From: Deinococcus arboris
GTDB taxonomy: Bacteria > Deinococcota > Deinococci > Deinococcales > Deinococcaceae
Assembly (NCBI RefSeq): GCF_009755355.1
Contig: NZ_WQLB01000001.1
Location: 62,001-126,000, forward strand
Direction: 5' to 3'
DNA length: 64,000 bases
Under the pieces are notes generated by a model, which saw only the letters and a list, made by a program, of their open reading frames with translations, was not told where the DNA came from and made no database searches. Shown here one piece after another: positions 47,044 through 55,971 of this stretch (its first letter is position 1; the number at the start of each line of letters is the position of its first letter). A program made the translations under genes and the position numbers.

Positions 47044-47991
47044 ATGACCGGTTCTCACGACGACACCCCCCAGAGCGCCGGCTCTGACGGGTGGGCCGAA
47101 AGCTACCTGGAGCACCTGAACGGCGCCGACCTGTACTTCGAGGTGGTGGGCGATCCTACCGGGCCCGACCCCACGGTAGTTTTTCTGCACGGCGGCCCTG
47201 GCTACAACAGCTACTCGTTTCAGGCGCTGTTTGGCGAGCGCCTGCGCGGCCCCGCTGTGTTTCTGGACCAGCGGGGCTGTGGGCGCAGCGGCCCGCTGGC
47301 CGACACGGAGCAGGGTGACGAGACCCTGACGCTGGACACGCTGGTGGGCGACCTTGAAGCCCTGCGCGACCACCTGGGCGCCGAGCGGCTGGTGCCGCTG
47401 GGCCACGGCTTTGGCGCCCTGATTGCGCTGGAATACGCGCGGCGCTACCCCACCCGGACCGAGCGGGCCGTGGTGGTCAACCCCTGGGTGCAGTTTCCAG
47501 AACTGGCCCTGACCCTGCTGGCCGAAGCCAGTGCCCGCCAGGGCGTCCCCCTGGATGACCCGGCCGAGAAGGCGCGCGCCCAGACCCCCGAGGGCTTTCA
47601 CCCGGCGGTGGGCGGCGCGCGGGTGGAGGCGGCCTTTGCACTGCTGAACGCGCGCGACCTGCTGAATGCCCTGCAATTCAAGGACAGCGCCAGCCGCATG
47701 CACCTGGAATTTGCGGACGCCGAGAGCCAGCTGATGGGCGGCGGCGAGGTCGGGGACGCCCTGGTGGCGCAGGGCCTCTGGGAGTTTGAATACCCACCCT
47801 TTTTGCAAGAGATTCGCCGCCCGGTCTTCGTGATTGCTGGCGCGCACGACCGCACGAGCTATCCCGAGCAGGTGGCCTGGGTCAGCGACTTAACCGGCGG
47901 CGACGTGACCGTGCTGGACGCTGGCCATTACCCCTGGCTGGACGACGAGGACGCCTTTGCCGACGCGCTGGACGACGCGCTGCGCCGCTGA
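47044..47991 (+). CDS. Alpha/beta-hydrolase fold protein, nucleophile replaced
   Basis: 315 aa, proline-iminopeptidase-like. Oxyanion loop HGGPG (His49) and DQRGCGRS are present. The nucleophile elbow, normally G-x-S-x-G, reads GHGFG (Gly120-Gly124) so position 122 is Gly where Ser is expected. Acid and base are kept: Asp269 in AGAHD and His295 in AGHYPWLD. Either catalytically inactive (a binding or regulatory role), or a sequence error. The start choice is explained by the -10 box. Confidence 0.88.
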   Translation: MTGSHDDTPQSAGSDGWAESYLEHLNGADLYFEVVGDPTGPDPTVVFLHGGPGYNSYSFQALFGERLRGPAVFLDQRGCGRSGPLADTEQGDETLTLDTLVGDLEALRDHLGAERLVPLGHGFGALIALEYARRYPTRTERAVVVNPWVQFPELALTLLAEASARQGVPLDDPAEKARAQTPEGFHPAVGGARVEAAFALLNARDLLNALQFKDSASRMHLEFADAESQLMGGGEVGDALVAQGLWEFEYPPFLQEIRRPVFVIAGAHDRTSYPEQVAWVSDLTGGDVTVLDAGHYPWLDDEDAFADALDDALRR

Positions 47992-48055
47992 GCGCCGCAC
48001 AGGGACGCTTTGCAATGGTTCTCACCGCCCGGCCCGTATACTCCAGCGTGATGTC

Positions 48056-49093
48056 ATGAAAGGGCTTATTCTCGCCGCTGGGCGCGGCAGTCGTCTTCTT
48101 CCCATCAGCGCCACCCGCGCCAAGCATGCCGTTCCGGTGGCGGGCACCCCCATCATTGCCCGCGCCGTCCAGGCGCTGCGGGACGCCGGGGTGGACGACA
48201 TCGGCATCGTCACCAGCCCCAGCAGCGAGACCGACCTGCGCGACGCCACCGCCAACAGCGGGCACCTGACCTTCATTCGCCAGAGTGAGGCGCTGGGCAC
48301 CGGGCACGCCGTTCTGGCCGCACACGCCTTTTTAGAGCATCAGCCGACCCTGCTCTATCTGGGGGACAATCTCTTTCAGGACAACCTGACGCCCCTCATC
48401 ACGACCCTGCGCGACGCCGACGCCGTCCTGGGGGTCAAGGAAGTGCCCAATCCGCAGGCCTACGGCGTAGCCGTGGTCAAAGGCGGGCGCCTCTTGCGCC
48501 TGGTTGAAAAGCCCCGGACACCAGAAAGTAACCTGGCGGCCTGCGGGGTGTTTGCCTTCCGGCCCGAGCTGCTGGAGCATGTGGCCGAATTGCCGCCCAG
48601 TGACCGGGGAGAAATCGAGTTTCCCCAGGCCCTGACCCGCCTGATGGCGGCGGGCGGCACCGTGCGCGCTGTGGAACTGGGCGGTTTCTGGTCGGACGCC
48701 GGCACGCCCGACGATCTGCTGGCGGCCAATACGCACTTTCTGAGCCAGCAGCGCCCGCGCCTGGACGGCCGCGCCGAGCGGAGCGTCCTGACCGGCAACG
48801 TGGTGATTGAAGCCGGCGCTGTGGTCGAGGACAGCGTGATTACGGGCCCCGTCTGGATAGGCCCGCACGCCCTGGTGCGCGGCGCCACCCTGGGCCCGTT
48901 CGTCAGTGTGGGCGCGCATGCCCGCGTGGACACGGCGCGGCTCCACGGCGCCCTGATCGATGAATTTGCCCGCGTGCTGCACCCCAGCCGTCCGCTCAGC
49001 CGGGTCCTGATTGGCCGTCACGCGCTGGTGACAGCCCCCAGCGAATCGGGCCTGCAAGTGGTGATGGGCGACCGCAGTATTGTGCGGGTGTAA
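48056..49093 (+). CDS. Sugar-1-phosphate nucleotidyltransferase (RmlA/GalU type, long form)
   Basis: 345 aa from ATG 48056. N-terminal nucleotidyltransferase: MKGLILAAGRGSRLLP, YLGDNLF, VEKP and GVFAF. The C-terminal left-handed beta-helix (VLTGNVVIEAGAVVEDSVITGPVWIGPHALVRGATLG) marks the long glucose-1-phosphate thymidylyltransferase/archaeal-type family. Makes an activated NDP-sugar, presumably for surface glycans or rhamnose-type precursors. A TATACT at 48037-48042 lies 13 nt upstream. Confidence 0.92.
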   Translation: MKGLILAAGRGSRLLPISATRAKHAVPVAGTPIIARAVQALRDAGVDDIGIVTSPSSETDLRDATANSGHLTFIRQSEALGTGHAVLAAHAFLEHQPTLLYLGDNLFQDNLTPLITTLRDADAVLGVKEVPNPQAYGVAVVKGGRLLRLVEKPRTPESNLAACGVFAFRPELLEHVAELPPSDRGEIEFPQALTRLMAAGGTVRAVELGGFWSDAGTPDDLLAANTHFLSQQRPRLDGRAERSVLTGNVVIEAGAVVEDSVITGPVWIGPHALVRGATLGPFVSVGAHARVDTARLHGALIDEFARVLHPSRPLSRVLIGRHALVTAPSESGLQVVMGDRSIVRV

Positions 49094-49491
49094 GCCCAGC
49101 TGAGGAACCATTGAAAGACGCCCGGCGCGGAAGCAAAGAGGCTCTGGCCCCAAGGTGGACCTCACAGGGGCGGCCAGTCCCACCCTGGGGTCAAGGCCGC
49201 CCCTCAATTCCACTCCTGTTGCTGCACTCACCGGCGTCAGAACGGTTGAGGGTGACGACTGTTGGCTGCTCTGGCTTCTGCCGTTAGCTGCGTTGCGGTC
49301 AGGGGCAGACGTGGAGAGATGCTTCGTAGATTGAGCAGCAGTTTCAAGATGATGCCTATGGAATGGCTGGACTCGTTCCAGACCCAGAAAAACCCCACCT
49401 TCTATGAAAGAGAGGCAGGCTGTGACAGGCGAGGAGGCTGGATGTAAAGCCTGCGCCTCACAGCTCACACCGGCAGCGGGCCTAGAAAGCG
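49094..49491. other. Intergenic region with terminator hairpin
   Basis: About 400 bp. It holds a GGGGCGGCC / GGCCGCCCC hairpin (49167-49203) after the nucleotidyltransferase gene. Two short frames nearby (for example 49262-49447) have no recognised homology and poor codon bias. Confidence 0.5.
49167..49203 (+). terminator. Hairpin downstream of the nucleotidyltransferase gene
   Basis: 9-bp perfect stem (49167-49175 with 49195-49203) with a 19-nt loop, no T-tract. Confidence 0.45.
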
Positions 49492-49502
49492 TACTCTGAC
49501 GT

Positions 49503-49691
49503 ATGACACAACCAGAGGGAGCGGAAGGACCGGGACCAGCTGCCACGCCGGGCGGGCGCGGCGAGGTGCTGATTAGCGGACTGGACACTGGACCGCGCCC
49601 CGAGGAGCGGGCCAACCTGTCCCCCACCCAGGACCACGCGCGCTTTGTGCCGCCGCACCCCGCCCAGGAACCCACCGACGAGGACGGCTAG
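49503..49691 (+). CDS. Small disordered protein of unknown function
   Basis: 62 aa, rich in Pro, Gly, Glu and Thr (starts [20 protein letters not shown], ends AQEPTDEDG) and probably unstructured. A TACTCT box lies 5 nt before the ATG (leaderless). It precedes the yebC gene by about 85 bp. Coding status rests on the promoter and codon composition. Confidence 0.5.
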   Translation: MTQPEGAEGPGPAATPGGRGEVLISGLDTGPRPEERANLSPTQDHARFVPPHPAQEPTDEDG

Positions 49692-49777
49692 GCACTTCTA
49701 CGCTAAACTGCCCCTTGCACGCGCCCCCGACCCTGAAGCCGAGCGGGCGCAGTTTTCACGCAAGGAGTGTTTGCAGC

Positions 49778-50506
<729 letters not shown>

Positions 50507-50513
50507 AGGGTTG

Positions 50514-50563
50514 AAAGCCGGAGGGTGATGGACTTTGCTGCTCTCCATCACCCTTCGGCTTTT
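50514..50563 (+). terminator. Long terminator of yebC
   Basis: 19-bp stem (50514-50532 with 50544-50562, one G-T pair), 11-nt loop, T run at the end, 7 bp after the stop codon. Confidence 0.9.
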
Positions 50564-50866
50564 CATCCGAAAAGGGCGTCGGTTTGGGCCAAATTGGCCC
50601 TCTCGAACGTCTGTGAATAGGACAACCAGCGGCAAGAGGTCCAATGAACTTGAGGCGAAACTTACACCGCCATCAAGCCATGCGGCCTGCCAGCCAAGAC
50701 ACCTACAGCTCAGAGAAGTGCCGATGGACCCTCCTAGCGATCCTTCACCGCTCTGCTAGCCCATCACCGACTCCAGCGCCGAGAAAGTGGGCCACAGCCG
50801 AAACACATTTTTTTCCCAGTATTCTCCCAGGCCGCTGAAGCAGTTTTCCAGGACCACTCTTACCGT
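50564..50866. other. Intergenic region between convergent genes
   Basis: About 300 bp between the yebC terminator and the 3' end of the amidohydrolase gene. A 15-nt palindromic GGGCCAAATTGGCCC lies at 50586-50600. Nothing else recognised; no gene. Confidence 0.45.
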
Positions 50867-52372
50867 CTACAGGACCAGCGCCTGCGCGTGGCCACCCAGA
50901 CGGTCCCAGAGCGTAAATGCGGCGCGGGCGCCGGGGCGGATGACGCCTTCATCTGCCCAGCCCGCCGCCAGGGCAGGGCCGCGCGTGTGGGCGCGCAGCA
51001 CGTCCATTTCGGTCAGGGCCTCGGCGGGGGTCAGGCGCTCGCCCGCGTCGTCCACGCGGCTGATGGCCGCCGCAAAGTTGGCGCGGTAGTCGGGCGGGGC
51101 CACCGGGGCGTCACTGCCAAAAGCCAGCACCGCGCCCGCCGCCTGGAGGGATTTGAAGGCGTAACTGAGGCCCTGCAGCTGCGGCAGCAGGTCACGAATC
51201 ATGGGCCCGTCAGCCTGAAGGTGAATAGGCTGCACGCTGGCCGTCAGGCCATGAAAGCGCGGCACGTCCGCTGGACGCAGGTGCTGGGCATGTTCGACCC
51301 GCAGCCGGACGCCCCGCTGCTCGGCCAGGGGCCGCAGGTGGTCGTAGGCGTCCAGCACCTCGGTGTTGGCCCGGTCCCCAATCGCGTGGGTCACCGGGGT
51401 CAGCCCCAGCTCCAGCGCCTCGCGCCCCACCTCCCGGATGAGGTCTGGGGAATCCAGCGGGATGCCTGTGCCCGAGCCGTCCGCATAACCTGGAGCGTGA
51501 AGCCAGGCCGTGCGGCTGCCCAGCGCGCCGTCGGCAAAAAACTTGACCCCGCCCCACTGAAACAGCCCGCCCGGCGTGCGCCGCAGCCCCAGGTCTCTGG
51601 CCAGGCCCAGGCGCCCGTGCGGCAGGCAGGCCCAGACGCGCAGCGGGAGGTCGCCGGCGTCGGCCAGCGCTTGCAGGGCGCGGGGAGCCTCGGGCGGCTC
51701 AAAGGCCATCGTGTGCGCGCTGACGTAGCCGCGCGCCGCCAGGTCGGCCGCACCGGCCCGCGCCGCCGCCAGATACTGCGCTTCTGTGGGCGCCGGAATC
51801 GCCGCCTCTACCAGTCCCGAGGCGTGTTCGAGCAGGCAACCCAGGGGCTGCACAATCCGGCCGTCCTCCGGGTCCGGCGTGCCGCCATGAATCCCGGCCG
51901 CCCGCAGCGCCGCCGAATTGGCCCACGACAGGTGGAGGTCGCGTGAATACAGCAGCACCGGATGGTAGGGGCTGACCTCGTCCAGCAGGGCCGCCGACGG
52001 GTACTCACTCAGCCCCAGTTCCGAGAGCAGAAAGCCGCCGCCCCGAATCCAGGTGCCCGGCGGCGTGGTCAGGGTGCGCTGCGCGAGCCGGGCCTGGACC
52101 TCGGCCACGCTGCGCGCGCCGTGCAGATTGAGCTGTTCCAGCGAGAAGCCGTAGGACACCAGATGAATGTGCGCCTCGGCCAGCCCTGGGGTCAGCAGCA
52201 GATCACGGTGATCCCGCACCTGGGCCTGTGGGGCCAGGGCGCGCACCTCCTCGCGCGTGCCCACTGCCAGGACCCGGCCGCCGCCCACCAGCACTGCCCC
52301 GGCTTCGGGGCACGGGTCATCCAGGGTCAAGGTGCGGGCGTGCAGAACAGTCAGGGGCGAAGGCAGAGTCAT
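50867..52372 (-). CDS. Amidohydrolase family protein (YtcJ-like)
   Basis: 501 aa, metal-dependent TIM-barrel hydrolase. N-terminal small beta domain, then [16 protein letters not shown] with the first His-x-His pair, [33 protein letters not shown] and a late [16 protein letters not shown] with the catalytic Asp. YtcJ-type proteins hydrolyse formamide- or imide-like substrates; exact substrate unknown. TAGCCT (52380-52385) lies 7 nt before the ATG. Confidence 0.9.
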   Translation of the reverse strand: MTLPSPLTVLHARTLTLDDPCPEAGAVLVGGGRVLAVGTREEVRALAPQAQVRDHRDLLLTPGLAEAHIHLVSYGFSLEQLNLHGARSVAEVQARLAQRTLTTPPGTWIRGGGFLLSELGLSEYPSAALLDEVSPYHPVLLYSRDLHLSWANSAALRAAGIHGGTPDPEDGRIVQPLGCLLEHASGLVEAAIPAPTEAQYLAAARAGAADLAARGYVSAHTMAFEPPEAPRALQALADAGDLPLRVWACLPHGRLGLARDLGLRRTPGGLFQWGGVKFFADGALGSRTAWLHAPGYADGSGTGIPLDSPDLIREVGREALELGLTPVTHAIGDRANTEVLDAYDHLRPLAEQRGVRLRVEHAQHLRPADVPRFHGLTASVQPIHLQADGPMIRDLLPQLQGLSYAFKSLQAAGAVLAFGSDAPVAPPDYRANFAAAISRVDDAGERLTPAEALTEMDVLRAHTRGPALAAGWADEGVIRPGARAAFTLWDRLGGHAQALVL

Positions 52373-52379
52373 GCCCGGC

Positions 52380-52440
52380 AGGCTAAGGCATCGGCCAAGG
52401 TGGTGGGCGCTCCCGACCTGCCGTCATTTCGTAATAGACT
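52380..52440. promoter_or_regulatory. Divergent leaderless promoter pair (amidohydrolase / REC-BTAD regulator)
   Basis: TAGCCT on the minus strand (52380-52385, 7 nt before ATG 52372) and TAGACT on the plus strand (52435-52440, 6 nt before ATG 52447). The two start codons are only 74 bp apart. Confidence 0.55.
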
Positions 52441-52446
52441 CACGCC

Positions 52447-53481
52447 ATGCCCCGCATCCTCGTGGTGGATGACGACGCCGCCATCCTCAAGCTTGTCAGC
52501 GTGATTTTGTCCCGCGCCGGGCACGAGGTGCGTACCAGCACCCACCCCGTCGAGGCCCTCGACCTCCTGAAAGTCTTTACCCCCGACCTCGTGATTAGCG
52601 ACGTGGTGATGCCGTATATGACCGGCCTGGAATTCCTGGAAAAGGTGAGGGCCCATGAGCAGCTCTCGGCCATTCCCTTCATGCTGCTGTCCAGCCACGC
52701 CGAGCGCGGCGACGTGCGCCGGGGCATGAACCTGGGTGCCGACGACTACCTACCTAAACCTTTTACCCCACAGGACCTGACCACCGCCATTGACGCCCGC
52801 CTGAGGCGCGCCGGCCTGACCCTGCAAGGTGAAAGTGGGATGCAGGCCAAGGGCCTGGGCACCGCGCAGGTGGTCTGGAAGGGTGGCGCCGTGTCGTGGG
52901 TCAGCCGCAAGGCGCTGGAACTCTTCTTCTATCTGCTGGAACACAAGGAAGTGACCAGCTGGGAAGCCGCCGAGGCCCTGTGGCCCGAAAAGGACGAGGC
53001 CCGTGCCAGCAGCCTCTTTCACACGACCCTGCACCGCCTGCGCCGCAGCCTGAGCAATGAAGCCGTAGTCAGTGCCAACCGCCGCTACGCCCTGAACGCC
53101 GAACTCAACCCCGAGTACGATGTGCAGCGCTTTGAGCTCCTGGCCGCCCAGGCCGAACAGGGCAGTCTGGGGCTGGAGGAACTGCGCGAACTGGTGTCCC
53201 AGTACGGTCAGTTTCTGCCTGGCACCGACAGTCCCTGGGCCGACGATGTGCGCGCCCGCCTGGAGCAAAAGCAGCTGAGCCTGCTGGGCGTTGCGGCCCG
53301 CGCCGCCACCCTGGCTGGCCGTGACCGGGACGCCGCGCAATTTCACCAGCGCGCCCTGGCCATTGACCCCATGAGCGAGCCGGACTGGCAGGGCCTGGCC
53401 CGCGCTCTGGACACAATTGGCGATCCCCGCGCCCGCCTGGCCGCGCAGCGGGAAGCCTGGTGGGCGGTAGACCTGGACTGA
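52447..53481 (+). CDS. Response regulator with SARP-like winged helix and BTAD domain
   Basis: 344 aa. The receiver domain has VVDDD, the acceptor Asp in LVISDVVMP and the Lys in YLPKPF (residues about 1-122). It is followed by a winged-helix segment (VSRKALELFFYLLEHKEVTSWEAAEALWPEKDEARASSLFHTTLHRLRR). A helical BTAD-type region comes last (SLLGVAARAATLAGRDRDAAQFHQRALAIDP). REC domains are usually fused to other outputs; REC-wHTH-BTAD is uncommon. No kinase is adjacent. Confidence 0.88.
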   Translation: MPRILVVDDDAAILKLVSVILSRAGHEVRTSTHPVEALDLLKVFTPDLVISDVVMPYMTGLEFLEKVRAHEQLSAIPFMLLSSHAERGDVRRGMNLGADDYLPKPFTPQDLTTAIDARLRRAGLTLQGESGMQAKGLGTAQVVWKGGAVSWVSRKALELFFYLLEHKEVTSWEAAEALWPEKDEARASSLFHTTLHRLRRSLSNEAVVSANRRYALNAELNPEYDVQRFELLAAQAEQGSLGLEELRELVSQYGQFLPGTDSPWADDVRARLEQKQLSLLGVAARAATLAGRDRDAAQFHQRALAIDPMSEPDWQGLARALDTIGDPRARLAAQREAWWAVDLD

Positions 53482-53575
53482 GCCTAGAGGGGCCGCCGCG
53501 TGTCCGGCGGCCCCTGCTCATGTGCGGCATGCGACTTCTTTCCTCTGCGTTAGCTTGAATGAACCGGAGGTCAGT

Positions 53576-55366
53576 ATGTTGACACGCGAACCCGCCCTCA
53601 GCGCCGACAGCGGCGCATCTGCCCCAAAACCACAAGCGCCTGCAAAACCCGCCGCTCTGAAAAAAGCGCCCAAAAAGTGGGAACGAACTTTTCTGGGCAA
53701 AGGCAAGGGCGTGCAGTTTCAGCTCCGCTTGGTTCGGGACGAAACAGGACACTTGCATGGACGCTACATGGCCAAGCCCGGCCAGGGCAGCGGCTGGCAC
53801 GTTGAAGGCATCCTGCGCGAGGACAACACATTTGCCGTGAAAGGCACAGAGAACAACGCTGTTTTTGAGGGCCGCTTCAGTCCCGACGGCCGCAGAATCA
53901 CCACCAGTTTCACCAATGAGACTGAAAGCGGCAAATTTCATGTCGAGAGCATGGCGATGGGGTTCGTGGTGATGCCAGCAGGGCTGGCTAGCACTGGGCA
54001 GCAGCTTTCATCTTCCACCCCCTCTACACAGCAGAGTAATGCACAAGGCGTTTCTATTGAAAAGGTGATCCAAGAGGTCCTTGGGCGACCCGTTGCCATA
54101 ACAGGGGTGCAACTTACTCAAGAGGAAGTCGAGAAGGTCAAGGCTTATCTTAGGAAGCACGCCAAAGGGCTCGACTTTGGCGAGAATGCCTATACTTTCC
54201 CCGGAGCGCAGTCCGCCGCAGACGTGCCGTTTGAAGAGCGCAAAAAAATGTTCTTTAAGGTTGTTGCTATAGCTAAAGAATTAGGGGACCCATTTCCAGA
54301 ACTTGTTGCTGCCCAGTGGTACGTAGAAACCGGGGCCGGAACATCCAATGCGGCACATGATAAAAATAATCTGTTCGGCATCATGAAGCCTGGGGGCATA
54401 ACAGAAGGACTCAGAAGCTATGCTAATCCAGCCGAGAGCATTATATCCAGAATTCTAGTTCCTATAGCAAATCAGCATCACAAAGAATATCAAGATTACT
54501 ACACTTCCGATTCTCTAAATAAATCTTTTCGAGCATACATGGAGAGGTATGCTCCTACCAGCATTCCACAGGCCACAGGTGGTGATCACGCTTACCCGCA
54601 GTCGATTTTGAATGTTTTAAGTGCGATGTATGGCGGTCAAGATAAGGCTAAGGCCATTATGGCCAGAGGCCCCTATGGCCGCATCTCTCAAACGCAAACA
54701 TCAGTTGATGAGAGTACCCCCGATGAAGATTCGGGTCAATTTGCCAAAACGATATTCTGGCCAATGAAGAAATTCGATTACAATGATAGCTCTTTAGCCA
54801 CAACAACGTTAGCCAAAAGGCTATCAGGTATGCGCAATAAAAACTATAAAGTGGGAGATAGGATGATCCCCACAGCTGAGTTTTCTGCCGACAGCCGAAC
54901 AAACGATTATGCTGGTGGAGTAGGGTTTCACACAGGTTGGGATTTCAATTGGGGTTCTGGAAGTGATGATCGCGGAATGACGATCTACGCTATAGCAGAT
55001 GGTCGGGTGGAGTTTGCCGGTGTCGGCGGCTTAGGACGCCAAATAGCCATCTACCATCCCCAACTGGGACTGTACAGTCGATACGGTCATTTGGAGAGCA
55101 TAGACATAGAACCTGGCAAAACCGTTAGAGCTGGATCACCAATAGGAAAACTAGGCGGAAGCGGTAAATCTGGCGGCGTCTTAAAGACGAATATGTGGTT
55201 GCCACACTTGCACTTAGAGCTCCTCAAACCAAATAAGGGAACAGGCAAGAGAAGTGTGGAAGAGTTACGAGATTTTTGGGGAGGAGGCAATCTAAAATCA
55301 GTTCTTGAAAACTTTGAGGATCCTTATAAGATTTTGGTCAGTATGGGAGCGCAATATGTTAAATAG
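53576..55366 (+). CDS. Candidate peptidoglycan-degrading toxin (glucosaminidase plus M23 endopeptidase)
   Basis: 596 aa, GGAGG before ATG 53576. An N-terminal beta-rich domain at about 30-130 (FQLRLVRDETGHLHGRYMA, NTFAVKGTENNAVFEGRF) has no signal peptide. A lysozyme-like glucosaminidase domain at about 225-360 has a catalytic-type Glu251 in WYVETGAG, and NNLFGIM. The C-terminal M23 (LytM) domain has zinc ligands HTGWD (His452, Asp456) and HLHLE (His544, His546). The two activities would cut glycan and peptide. The 3' two thirds are markedly AT-rich, unlike the N-terminal part, so the catalytic region looks acquired. The stop overlaps the next gene. Confidence 0.82.
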   Translation: MLTREPALSADSGASAPKPQAPAKPAALKKAPKKWERTFLGKGKGVQFQLRLVRDETGHLHGRYMAKPGQGSGWHVEGILREDNTFAVKGTENNAVFEGRFSPDGRRITTSFTNETESGKFHVESMAMGFVVMPAGLASTGQQLSSSTPSTQQSNAQGVSIEKVIQEVLGRPVAITGVQLTQEEVEKVKAYLRKHAKGLDFGENAYTFPGAQSAADVPFEERKKMFFKVVAIAKELGDPFPELVAAQWYVETGAGTSNAAHDKNNLFGIMKPGGITEGLRSYANPAESIISRILVPIANQHHKEYQDYYTSDSLNKSFRAYMERYAPTSIPQATGGDHAYPQSILNVLSAMYGGQDKAKAIMARGPYGRISQTQTSVDESTPDEDSGQFAKTIFWPMKKFDYNDSSLATTTLAKRLSGMRNKNYKVGDRMIPTAEFSADSRTNDYAGGVGFHTGWDFNWGSGSDDRGMTIYAIADGRVEFAGVGGLGRQIAIYHPQLGLYSRYGHLESIDIEPGKTVRAGSPIGKLGGSGKSGGVLKTNMWLPHLHLELLKPNKGTGKRSVEELRDFWGGGNLKSVLENFEDPYKILVSMGAQYVK

Positions 55367-55922
55367 AACATCCCTATACTTTTTACCTCTTATACTTCTT
55401 CTGTCTGGTCAGTCTCAGGCGGAGTCTACAAATTCTATGCTCTCTAAAATACCTCAGTGTAAATATCTCAAATGTACCCATTCACCAGGGCAGCCATATT
55501 ATGATCGGTTGAATGGCATAAATTACCTAGTCAGTCCATTCCTTCTATCAGATGGAGTTTCATCCAGAGAGCTCAAAAATCTTGAAATATATCAAAATGA
55601 CTCTAAGATTGTAGGATTCAGGTATACCTTCTGGGAATATGATGCGAAGCTCTCATCAAATGAGAGGGAGATAATCAGACATCTTCTTAATAACTTATCT
55701 ATTAAACAAAACGATATGTCAGCCTTCAACGACTTGAAGTATCTTCCTAATAAGAAAGCAAATTTTATAAAATACTATGATTTATCAGATAAATATAAGG
55801 TTAGTATTGCAATTGACTTCAAATTAGATGATGGAGAGGTGATAACACACGTCATCAAAGGCAGCGATGGCAGACCAGAGAGACGTATATATCCTGTTTC
55901 ATTTACTGTGCTTCCAAAATAA
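55356..55922 (+). CDS. Small secreted protein, candidate immunity protein
   Basis: 188 aa. Its ATG overlaps the hydrolase stop by 11 bp, in another frame, so expression is coupled. Signal peptide LYFLPLILLLSGQSQA with cleavage near residue 22, so it should be outside the cytoplasm where peptidoglycan hydrolases act. The mature part is AT-rich, Lys/Asn/Tyr/Ile-rich and has two near-terminal Cys (PQCKYLKCTH). I recognise no family. The secreted, overlapping small partner of a hydrolase is the classical immunity arrangement; that is inference. Confidence 0.7.
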   Translation: MLNRTSLYFLPLILLLSGQSQAESTNSMLSKIPQCKYLKCTHSPGQPYYDRLNGINYLVSPFLLSDGVSSRELKNLEIYQNDSKIVGFRYTFWEYDAKLSSNEREIIRHLLNNLSIKQNDMSAFNDLKYLPNKKANFIKYYDLSDKYKVSIAIDFKLDDGEVITHVIKGSDGRPERRIYPVSFTVLPK

Positions 55923-55958
55923 CTTTACTTTGGGGAGAGAAGTTTCTCAGCAGGCAGC

Positions 55959-55964
55959 TATACT
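55959..55964 (+). promoter_or_regulatory. -10 box, leaderless promoter of alaS
   Basis: TATACT, 7 nt before the alaS ATG at 55972; alaS therefore has its own promoter independent of the AT-rich island. Confidence 0.6.
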
Positions 55965-55971
55965 CTCCCCC

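Noticed and set aside
49262..49447. 61-codon frame in the gap before yebC
   Set aside because: Unrecognised, poor codon bias and not tied to a promoter; treated as intergenic.
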